Assembly (NCBI GenBank): GCA_019311115.1
Contig: JAFDDB010000008.1
Coordinates: 1 to 51,769, forward strand
Direction: 5' to 3'
DNA: 51,769 bases
DNA from: Deltaproteobacteria bacterium
GTDB taxonomy: Bacteria; Myxococcota_A; UBA9160; SZUA-336
Made by a program: the position numbers and the translations under genes. The first letter of the stretch is position 1; every line of letters begins with the position of its first letter. Shown here piece by piece: positions 10,928 through 17,472 of the stretch. The notes below the pieces were generated by a model, which had not been told where the DNA came from, made no database searches, and saw only the letters and a program-made list of their open reading frames with translations.

Positions 10928-10971
10928 TCCCACTAAGATGGAACCTTAGTGGCAGTCGGATGGAAGTGCAA
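10928..10971 (-). promoter_or_regulatory. Possible mraZ operon promoter with an 8-bp inverted repeat
   Basis: In the 252-nt gap between mraZ and the next gene, CCACTAAG (10930-10937) and CTTAGTGG (10945-10952) form a perfect inverted repeat with a 7-nt spacer. On the minus strand a weak TTGCAC (10971-10966) lies 17 nt from TAAGGT (10948-10943), a poor but correctly spaced -35/-10 pair. The repeat would overlap the -10 element, and one arm extends into GTGGGA, the core of known MraZ boxes. The usual set of three spaced TGGG boxes is not seen. The rest of the gap shows nothing I can name. Confidence 0.4.
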
Positions 10972-11087
10972 GGGAAAAACCGAACAAATCCGCAGGTTTC
11001 CGAGCGAATACAGCGCGAAAGTATCAAACTCGGCAGGTACCGCCGGATCTTGTATGCGTGGACAGTGGGGACCCCAACATGCGGGGT

Positions 11088-12143
11088 TCAGCCTGTGATT
11101 CCAGACACATGGTGAAGGCTCGACCAGGTGCCGGAGTGCGCCTCGCGGCAGATTTCGACGAGTTGTCGCGACAGATCCGTGCCACACGGGTGGATGAAGT
11201 CCGGAGTTTCGGGCTCGATCAGGGTCTGCACCACGGCCGCCGCCGCCTCTCCGAGCGCCTCCAGGTCGTAGCCGCCCTCGAGAGCCAGCACGACGCGGCC
11301 GTCGCAGGTCTCGTCGGCCAGGGCGCGGATCTGCGCGGCGAACCGCCCGAAGGCCTGGCTGCTGAGCTCCATGGAGGACAGCGGGTCGCGGGCGTGTGCG
11401 TCGAAGCCGGCGGAGACCAGCACGATCTCGGGCGCGAACTCGCGCAGCACCGGCACCGCCACCGCGTCGAACACCGCCCCGTACTCGGCGTCGCCGCAGC
11501 CCGCCGGCAGCGGCAGGTTCACCGTCGCTCCCTCGCCGGCGCCGCGGCCGCGCTCGCCGAGCGCTCCCGTGCCCGGATACCAGGGGAACTGGTGCAGCGA
11601 CAGGTAGAGCACGTCGCGATCGGCCTCGAAGATCTCCTGCGTGCCGTTTCCGTGGTGCACGTCCCAGTCGACGATCGCGATCCTCTCGACCCCGTCCGCC
11701 TGCAGCGCCCGCGCGGCGACGGCCACCTGGTTGACCAGGCAGAACCCCATCGACCGGCCGCTCTCGGCGTGGTGGCCCGGGGGCCGGACCAGCGCGAAGC
11801 CGCTCGGCGCGTCGCCCCGCGCGACGCTGCGCGCCAGGTCGATGGTGGCGCCCGCCGCGAGGCGCGCGACCTCGACGGAGTGGGGCGAGGTGTACGTGTC
11901 GGGGTCGAGCTGGGCCCGTTCTCCCTCGACCCTGCGCAGCGCGTCCAGGTGCCGCTTGTCGTGCGCGCGCAGCAGTTCGTCGTCCTGGGCCTCGCGCGGC
12001 TCGAGCTCGCCGACCCGGTCGAGCAGGCCGTCGAGCGCGGCGTCGATCGCGTCGAGGCGCGCGGGGCGCTCGGGGTGTTGGCTCGGGGGCGCGTGATCGC
12101 GGAAGCGCGGATCGCGTACCAGGAGCGGTCGAGGCTGCGACAT
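11088..12143 (-). CDS. Histone-deacetylase-family amidohydrolase (class II-like deacetylase)
   Basis: A 351-residue zinc-dependent deacetylase of the arginase/deacetylase fold, which removes acetyl groups from lysine or polyamines. Family motifs are all present: HPERPARLDAI, VRPPGHHAE (the active-site His pair), VDWDVHHGNGT and SLHQFPWYPGTG (zinc ligands), SAGFDAHARDPLS and LEGGYDL. Similarity is strongest to bacterial class II HDAC-like enzymes; the true substrate cannot be told. The ATG at 12143 (MSQPRPLLV) is preferred because homologous domains begin just after it. An in-frame start at 12203 would add 20 unconserved residues over the promoter of the divergent gene. No clear Shine-Dalgarno site precedes either. 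Confidence 0.9.
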   Translation of the reverse strand: MSQPRPLLVRDPRFRDHAPPSQHPERPARLDAIDAALDGLLDRVGELEPREAQDDELLRAHDKRHLDALRRVEGERAQLDPDTYTSPHSVEVARLAAGATIDLARSVARGDAPSGFALVRPPGHHAESGRSMGFCLVNQVAVAARALQADGVERIAIVDWDVHHGNGTQEIFEADRDVLYLSLHQFPWYPGTGALGERGRGAGEGATVNLPLPAGCGDAEYGAVFDAVAVPVLREFAPEIVLVSAGFDAHARDPLSSMELSSQAFGRFAAQIRALADETCDGRVVLALEGGYDLEALGEAAAAVVQTLIEPETPDFIHPCGTDLSRQLVEICREAHSGTWSSLHHVSGITG

Positions 12144-12168
12144 GGCAGCGATCGACGGTAGCACTGCA

Positions 12169-12197
12169 TTGACACGCGTGTCTTCGTTCGACATATC
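12169..12197 (+). promoter_or_regulatory. Sigma70-like promoter, apparently for leaderless transcription
   Basis: TTGACA at 12169-12174 is a perfect -35 hexamer, followed after 17 nt by CATATC (12192-12197), a 3-of-6 match to the -10 consensus. A start point seven bases further would fall on or next to the GTG at 12204 that opens the SDR gene, so the mRNA would have almost no leader. No Shine-Dalgarno sequence is present in front of that GTG, in line with this. Confidence 0.5.
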
Positions 12198-12203
12198 AGC
12201 CAA

Positions 12204-13196
12204 GTGGCCTCAGCAGCCGAAGGCCGGGGCGTTCCCCGGCGCGTCGCGATCACCGGCCTCGACACGTTCGCCGGCCTGCACACCGCAGAGCGTCTGCTCG
12301 ACTGGCCCCAGCCACCCGAGATCGTCGGCATCGACCTGCGGTCGCCGCGACGGCTCGAGGGCAGGGTGGGGCTCCACCGCGTCGACCTGACGGAGCCGAC
12401 GGCCGACTCGCAGGTCGCCGAGATCCTGGAGAAGGAACGCTGCGACACGCTGCTGCACGCCGGCTTCCTCTCCCATTCGCACTCCGACCGCAGCTACGCG
12501 CACGAGCTCGAGGTGATCGGGACGCTGCACGTGATGAACGCAGCCGCGTCCGCCGGCGTGCGCAAGCTCGTCGTGCTGAGCACGGCCGAGGTGTACGGGC
12601 CGTCGCCCTACAATCCGGGCTACCTGACGGAGTCGTGCGAGCTCCGGCCGCATCCGGACTCGCACATGGCCCGCGACCGTGCCGAGATGGAGCAGCTGCT
12701 CGGGCTCTTCGCCGACCGCCACCCACAGGTGGTGGTGACGGTCCTGCGCCCGTGCTGGGTGATCGGGCCGACGATCGACTCTCGCGTGCTGCGGCACTTC
12801 GAGTCGGCGCGCGTGACGACGTTGCTGGGCTACGACCCGCTCCTGCAGTGGCTGCACGAGTCCGACCTGCTCGACGCGATCGAGCGGGTCCTGCGGCGTG
12901 ACGCGCGCGGCCCGTACAACCTGGCCGGCGCCGGCGCGCTCCCCGTCTCCACGCTGCTGCGCCTGGCCGGCAAGCGGGCGCGTCGGGTTCCGCACAGCGT
13001 CCTGCAGCGGCTCGGCTACGCCGGAACCCTGTGGAGCGACGGCGACGCTCCGGCCGGCTTCTACGACTACCTGCGTTTTCCCTGGCTCGTCGACGTGACG
13101 CGAGCGCGCGAAGAGCTCGGCTTCGAGCCCGAGTACTCGACGAAGGAGGCCTGGATGAGCTTCGTCGTGAGCCGGCGGCTGCGGAGATACCGGTGA
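12204..13196 (+). CDS. Extended SDR / NAD-dependent epimerase-like protein with altered active site
   Basis: A 330-residue protein of the extended short-chain dehydrogenase fold. The nucleotide-binding loop reads ITGLDTFAGLHTAERL, near the N-terminus, with VGIDLR at the end of strand 2 and the STAEVYGPS loop that follows the central sheet. Where active epimerases have YxxxK, this protein has Met155-Ala-Arg-Asp-Arg159, so both catalytic residues appear replaced (His154 is adjacent). VLRPCWVIGPT and the C-terminal substrate domain are normal. It may bind a nucleotide-sugar or NAD(H) without the usual chemistry. GTG 12204 is the start; its stop overlaps the acyltransferase start by 4 nt (GTGA). 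Confidence 0.82.
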   Translation: MASAAEGRGVPRRVAITGLDTFAGLHTAERLLDWPQPPEIVGIDLRSPRRLEGRVGLHRVDLTEPTADSQVAEILEKERCDTLLHAGFLSHSHSDRSYAHELEVIGTLHVMNAAASAGVRKLVVLSTAEVYGPSPYNPGYLTESCELRPHPDSHMARDRAEMEQLLGLFADRHPQVVVTVLRPCWVIGPTIDSRVLRHFESARVTTLLGYDPLLQWLHESDLLDAIERVLRRDARGPYNLAGAGALPVSTLLRLAGKRARRVPHSVLQRLGYAGTLWSDGDAPAGFYDYLRFPWLVDVTRAREELGFEPEYSTKEAWMSFVVSRRLRRYR

Positions 13197-14230
13197 CGGA
13201 GTCGCAGGAGCTGCACGAGCTGCGGGAGGCGATCGCGGGCCTGCGCGAGGAGATCGAGGGCCGCTGGATGCGGAGCGGCGCGCCGCCCGCGGACGAAGAC
13301 CCCGAAGGAGCGGTCGGAGCGGCCCGCGGCGAACGCGAAGCTCCGGGCGTGCTCGACGGACTCGCGGCCGAGATCCGTGCGCGCGCATCCGAGGTCGACT
13401 GGCTGGGCCTCTTCAACGAGCTGCGCAGGCGCTTCGCGGGCTTCGGCATCGCCGAGGGCGGGACCGAGATCGACGACTTCGGTCTCGACCCCGCCTACCT
13501 CGAGCAGCGTCGCGGCTGGCTCGACTTCCTCTTCGAGCGCTGGTGGCGCATCGAGACGGCGGGCACGGAGCTCATCCCGAGCGGTGAGCGCCTGCTCTTC
13601 GTGTCGAACCGGAGCGGCGTGCTTCCGTACGACGGACTGATGATCGCGCACGCGGTCGAGCGCGCGGCGGGTGCAGAGAGCCGGCCTCGCTTCCTGGTCG
13701 CCGACTGGCTGCTCGGCGTTCCGTTCTCGGCCGGGCTGCTGTCCCGACTCGGCGGCGTGCGCGCTTGTGCGGAGAACGCCGAGCGCCTGCTGCGCACGGG
13801 CCGGCACGTGATCGCCTTTCCCGAAGGCCAAAAGGGCGCCCTCAAGCCCTTCAGCGATCGCTACCAGCTACAGCGCTTCGCGCGCGGTGGCTTCGTGTCC
13901 ATCGCGGTTCGCGAGCGCGCCACGATCGTGCCCGTCGCGGTGGTCGGGGCAGAAGAAGTGCACCCGATCCTCTTCCAATCGAGTTTTGCCGAGCGGCTGC
14001 TGGGCGTGCCGCTCCCGGTCACGCCGACCTTCCCCTGGCTGGGTCCGCTGGGACTGGTGCCGCTCCCGAGCCGCTGGCGCATCCGCTTCGGCGCTCCGAT
14101 TCGCTTCGCGGACGTGCCGCCCGAGTGCGCCGCCGATCCGCTGTACGTCAACCGTACCCGCGAGATCGTACGGGGGACCGTGAGAACGCTTCTAGAACAG
14201 GAGGTTAGGGGGCGATCCTCGGTCTTCTAG
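13193..14230 (+). CDS. PlsC-like lysophospholipid acyltransferase family protein, catalytic His replaced
   Basis: A 345-residue protein with an N-terminal helical region (about 1-100) and a PlsC/LPLAT-type domain. The conserved block usually reads NHS with an Asp several residues later; here it is SNRSGVLPYD, so the catalytic His position is Arg140 while Asp147 is kept. The later motif FPEGQKGALKPFSDRYQLQ, which binds the glycerol phosphate in active enzymes, is intact. It probably acts at the inner membrane on lipids, or has become a binding protein. The GTG start at 13193 overlaps the SDR stop, so the two are translationally coupled and likely work together. Confidence 0.82.
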   Translation: MTESQELHELREAIAGLREEIEGRWMRSGAPPADEDPEGAVGAARGEREAPGVLDGLAAEIRARASEVDWLGLFNELRRRFAGFGIAEGGTEIDDFGLDPAYLEQRRGWLDFLFERWWRIETAGTELIPSGERLLFVSNRSGVLPYDGLMIAHAVERAAGAESRPRFLVADWLLGVPFSAGLLSRLGGVRACAENAERLLRTGRHVIAFPEGQKGALKPFSDRYQLQRFARGGFVSIAVRERATIVPVAVVGAEEVHPILFQSSFAERLLGVPLPVTPTFPWLGPLGLVPLPSRWRIRFGAPIRFADVPPECAADPLYVNRTREIVRGTVRTLLEQEVRGRSSVF

Positions 14231-14268
14231 GAGGCCGCGCCTAGCCCCCGTGCGGCGGGGCCGACCGT

Positions 14269-14823
14269 TCAGGCCCGGGGCTCGCGGGGCGTGCCCGGCA
14301 CGTCGGTCAGGCGGGACTCGAACTTCTCGAGGGCGGAGTTGAGCCTCTCGAGGTTCTTGTTGAGCGCCTCGACGTCCGCGCGGGTCGGCAGGTCCATCAC
14401 GCGCAGCACGCGTTCGACGGCCAGGTGCACCGCGCGCGACAGTTCGGACGAGTCGAAGCCGCCGGCGACCTGCTTGGGATCGATCCAGCGGCGCACGTTG
14501 TCGCGCATGCCTTCCAGGTTTCCCTGCGCGTCCTCGACACCGCGGCGCAACAGGCCGTAGAGCGTTTCGCCTCCGCGCTGGATGAGTTCGGAGAGCACGC
14601 GTCCCTGCATCTCGTCGGAGCCCGCACCGCGTTGCTGCTTCTGGTCGTCCACCAGGATCTGCGACAGGATCACCGGCGTGATGTCGTCGCCCGACTCGTT
14701 GTCGATCACGCGGATGTCGCGTCCCTCGCGGACGAGCTCGGAGATCCCCTTGAGCGTGATGTAGCGGCTCGCTTCGGTGTTGTAGAGCTTCCGGTTCGCG
14801 TAGCGCTTGATGAGGACCGCCAT
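14269..14823 (-). CDS. phaR: PhaR-type polyhydroxyalkanoate synthesis regulator
   Basis: A 184-residue protein with the PHB-accumulation-regulator DNA-binding domain at its very start: MAVLIKRYANRKLYNTEASR, then YITLKGISELVREG and VIDNESGDDIT. In PHA producers PhaR binds both the polymer and the phasin promoter and links granule formation to gene expression. The C-terminal half is helical (LEALNKNLERLNSALEKF-like heptads), suggesting oligomerisation. The ATG at 14823 is chosen because the conserved domain begins directly after it. It is the last gene of a minus-strand group with a small unknown gene and two ArsA-like ATPases. No PHA synthase is in the window. Confidence 0.88.
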   Translation of the reverse strand: MAVLIKRYANRKLYNTEASRYITLKGISELVREGRDIRVIDNESGDDITPVILSQILVDDQKQQRGAGSDEMQGRVLSELIQRGGETLYGLLRRGVEDAQGNLEGMRDNVRRWIDPKQVAGGFDSSELSRAVHLAVERVLRVMDLPTRADVEALNKNLERLNSALEKFESRLTDVPGTPREPRA

Positions 14824-14858
14824 GGGTCGGGGAGTATCCCACCGCGCGAGTGACTCGG

Positions 14859-15269
14859 TCAACGTGGAACACCGCGCCGCGGAGCGCGCGTTCCTGGCGC
14901 GCGTGCGCGGTCTTCGGGACGCCCTTTCACGTTCTCGGCGCTCTCCGCGGGCGACCTGGCATGCGGCGCGGCCTCGAGCAGGTCGGCCAGGGAGCGAAAG
15001 AGATCTCGAACGCGAGCCGCCGCGGGGTCCTCGTCACTGCGGAGCTCCCAGCGCGCGGCCTCGCGCTCGAGTGCCGCTCGAACCTCGTCCGCGAATCCCT
15101 GGTCGGCAAAACGGCGCACGAGTTCGCTCCACGCGTTCGCCGCCCCAGCGTCGGCGGAGCCGTGCGCGTCGGCCTGCCCGCGCAAGATCGCAGTCGCGTC
15201 CGCGCCCGCGCGCAGCAGCTCCTCGATCCCGGCGAGCAGGTGGCTCAGCGGTCGCCGTGCTTCACTCAT
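14859..15269 (-). CDS. Hypothetical small helical protein between ArsA-like ATPase and PhaR
   Basis: A 136-residue soluble protein that I do not recognise. It is rich in Ala, Arg and Glu and predicted to be mostly helical (LLAGIEELLRAGADATAILRG near the start split by a turn, then LVRRFADQGFADEVRAAL), with a basic, proline-containing tail that is probably disordered. It carries no signal peptide or membrane segment. Its ATG overlaps the stop of the upstream ArsA-like gene by 8 nt, and phaR starts 35 nt downstream, so it is almost certainly translated as part of that operon. A granule-associated or adaptor role is only a guess from position. Confidence 0.65.
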   Translation of the reverse strand: MSEARRPLSHLLAGIEELLRAGADATAILRGQADAHGSADAGAANAWSELVRRFADQGFADEVRAALEREAARWELRSDEDPAAARVRDLFRSLADLLEAAPHARSPAESAENVKGRPEDRARAPGTRAPRRGVPR

Positions 15270-16428
15270 CGAATACGTGTTTTCCCATACGGCTGAGCGC
15301 GTCCAACGCGTGCACGTCTTCGGCGAACAACGGAATCACGCGAGCGTCGCTGGTGTCCAGAGGAAGTGACGCGACCAGGCCGCCCACGACGCTCTCGTCC
15401 CGGCGCGCCGCGGCCGCGAACCGCAGCGCGGCTTCGGCGACCGCGCGCGCGACGCCGGCCGAGTCCAGGTCGGGGTCGTGCTCGCTCAGGGCCTTGGCCA
15501 GGCTGGCGGTGCCCGCCGCTCGCGTGGCTTCATCCAGCGGCGGGGGCGGGCCACCGTCGGGCCACACGCGCACGCGGTTGGCTACCAGGCCCGCCAGGTG
15601 GATGCTCTCGGTCTCCAGACGTGCCCAGAACTCCTGCGCGCGTCGCGCCTGCACCGGGTCCGGCCCCGCCACGAGCACGAAGCCGCACTCGGGCGAGCGT
15701 AGAAGCGCCTCGATCTCTCGGGCACGGGTGGTAAACCCCTCGAGCATGCTCTCGAAGGCGAGCAGGAACTCGGAGACCACGTGCAGGAACTCCATCCCCG
15801 TGATCCGCTCCACGAGCGGCAGCACCGCGCTCGAGCCGAATTGGAACAGCCGGAAGCCCGTCCGGCCCAGGGCGCGCGCGGGCGCGAACAGCAGCTTCAG
15901 GATCTGGCTGTCCAGGAAGCCCGTCAGCCGGCGCGGCGCCTCGAGGAAGTCGAGCGCGTGCGCGGCCGGCGGCGTGTCCAGCACGATCAGGTCGTAGTCG
16001 CCCGCGGCCGCCAGCTGGTGAAGCCGCTCCATGGCGGAGTACTCGCGGCTTCCGGCGAGGGCATCGGTCAGGTTCTGGTAGATGGGGTTGGCGTGGATGC
16101 GCTCGATCGCCGCCTCGTCCGGCGCGTAGCGCGCGACCAGCTCGTCGAAGGTGCGCTTCGTGTCCAGCATCATGGCGGCGAGTGAGCCGCCCGGGGCGGT
16201 CCCGGCCGTGCGGAGCCGGTCGGCCGGAATCTCCTGTGCGTCGTGGCCCAGGTGCGGCAGCCCCAGTGCGTCGGCCAGCCGCTGGGCGGGATCGATGGTC
16301 AGCACGAGCGCGCGCTTGCCACGGCGCGCCGCTTCGAGCGCGATGGCGGCGCTCACCGTGGTCTTGCCCACGCCGCCGGTGCCGACGGTGACGAGGACGC
16401 GCCGCTCGAGCCAATCGGAAGCGCTCAC
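15262..16428 (-). CDS. ArsA/Get3-like ATPase, partner subunit lacking the signature lysine
   Basis: A 388-residue P-loop ATPase of the ArsA/Get3 (anion-transporting ATPase) family. The Walker A motif is VGTGGVGKTT; the deviant-Walker signature lysine (KGGxGKT in ArsA, Get3, MinD) is Thr here. Family features follow: LTIDPAQRLADALG (the DPA switch region) and VLDTPPAAHALDFL. No arsenite-binding cysteine motif and no ars genes are nearby, so arsenic transport is unlikely. The GTG start (16428-16426) overlaps the stop of the other ArsA-like gene in GTGA. The pairing of one complete and one lysine-less subunit resembles the adjacent ArsA-like pairs known in actinobacteria, which act as heteromers. 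Confidence 0.86.
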   Translation of the reverse strand: MSASDWLERRVLVTVGTGGVGKTTVSAAIALEAARRGKRALVLTIDPAQRLADALGLPHLGHDAQEIPADRLRTAGTAPGGSLAAMMLDTKRTFDELVARYAPDEAAIERIHANPIYQNLTDALAGSREYSAMERLHQLAAAGDYDLIVLDTPPAAHALDFLEAPRRLTGFLDSQILKLLFAPARALGRTGFRLFQFGSSAVLPLVERITGMEFLHVVSEFLLAFESMLEGFTTRAREIEALLRSPECGFVLVAGPDPVQARRAQEFWARLETESIHLAGLVANRVRVWPDGGPPPPLDEATRAAGTASLAKALSEHDPDLDSAGVARAVAEAALRFAAAARRDESVVGGLVASLPLDTSDARVIPLFAEDVHALDALSRMGKHVFDE

Positions 16429-17381
16429 GGCGGGCCTTCGAGCGCGCGCTCCAGGGCCTCGGCGAGCCGCTCGGTGTCCCCGCCTTCGGGTAGCAGGGGC
16501 AGCTCGAAGGCGGGCTCGCCGTGGTCCTCGCGCAGCTGTGCCAGGAAGTGGCGTTGCAGGGCCGCACGACGTACCGAGTGGTCGAGAACCTCGCGGAGCT
16601 CTCGCACGGGCGGCAGGGGAGCTGCCGCGTCGTCGGGCAGTGCGGCCAGCGCCTCGAGCACGCGCTCCGGCTCGTCGATGCCGGGCGCGGGCTCGACGCC
16701 ATTGGCGATGAGCGGCCCCACGCGCAGCCCGAGGCCGCGGACGCGCTCGCGCAGCTCCAGCGTCTCCTTGACCGGGAGCTCCTCCGGCAGGGTGACCGGC
16801 AGGACGAGGGTGCGCGCGGGATCCCGCAGCAGCTGCTGCACCCACTCCGTGTGGCGGCGCAGCGGGCCCAGGTGGACCGTGTCGGTCACGACGGTCGGCA
16901 CGGACAGGAAGGACAGGCCGTGGCCGGTCGCCGGCGCGTCCACGATCAACAGATCCCAGCGAGGCCGCTCGGCGTCCACGCGACTCTCCAGGTACCAGAG
17001 CTTCCCCAGCGTGATCAGCTCGCGCCAGCCGGGAGCGGCCTCGAGCAGCCGGCGGAAGCCGGAGTTGCGCACCACGCGGCGCACGACCCCGGCGACCGGA
17101 AGCTGCAGCTCCAGGTACTCGGAGAGGGCGTCCAGCGGATCGATCCGCAGCCAGAACAGGTGGGGAGCCAGTTCGCGCGGTTCGCGCTGCGTCTCGACGG
17201 CACCCGCTCCCAGCAAGGCGGGCACGGCGGGCGGGTCTGTCACCTCGACGATCACGGTGTCCAGTCCCCGGCCCGCGGCCAGCCGCGCGAGGGCGGTGGC
17301 CACGCTGGTCTTTCCGACCCCACCCTTGCCGGTGACGATCAGCAGGCGCCGTTCGAGCAGGTTCGTGAGCTCACTAGCCAC
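16425..17381 (-). CDS. ArsA/Get3-like ATPase with complete deviant Walker A
   Basis: A 318-residue ATPase of the same family as its downstream neighbour. Walker A is VTGKGGVGKTSVA with the signature lysine, followed by VIVEVTDPPAVPALLG and LLIVDAPATGHGLSFL, the ADP-sensing switch. It is shorter than eukaryotic Get3 and has no CxxC zinc motif, as in other bacterial pairs. GTG at 17381 begins MASELTNLLERRL. It heads a four-gene minus-strand operon (two ATPases, small helical protein, PhaR). The role is unknown: chaperoning of hydrophobic or lipid-coated clients is possible, and PHA granules would be one such surface, but that is inference from gene order only. Confidence 0.87.
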   Translation of the reverse strand: MASELTNLLERRLLIVTGKGGVGKTSVATALARLAAGRGLDTVIVEVTDPPAVPALLGAGAVETQREPRELAPHLFWLRIDPLDALSEYLELQLPVAGVVRRVVRNSGFRRLLEAAPGWRELITLGKLWYLESRVDAERPRWDLLIVDAPATGHGLSFLSVPTVVTDTVHLGPLRRHTEWVQQLLRDPARTLVLPVTLPEELPVKETLELRERVRGLGLRVGPLIANGVEPAPGIDEPERVLEALAALPDDAAAPLPPVRELREVLDHSVRRAALQRHFLAQLREDHGEPAFELPLLPEGGDTERLAEALERALEGPP

Positions 17382-17472
17382 GGGGAGGCCTCAAGCCCGG
17401 CGTGACCCGGGCCGACGCGAAGCGGAGGAAGACCTGCACGTGTCCGCGTGCGGTCACGGGGGTGTCAGCGCG

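Noticed and set aside
10836-11087. Canonical set of three MraZ boxes
   Set aside because: Only one GTGGGA was found; the expected repeated TGGG elements with regular spacing are absent.
11050-11087. Terminator after the deacetylase gene
   Set aside because: ACCCC and GGGGT can pair around 7 nt, but the stem is only 5 bp and no T-tract follows on the minus strand.
10933-11187. 84-codon minus-strand frame across the mraZ leader and the end of the deacetylase gene
   Set aside because: Its translation has no recognisable feature, it overlaps the deacetylase 3' end and the likely mraZ promoter, and codon use is unlike the neighbours.
15262-17381. Arsenite efflux operon
   Set aside because: ArsA-like ATPases are present but there is no arsB, arsC, arsR or metal-binding cysteine motif.
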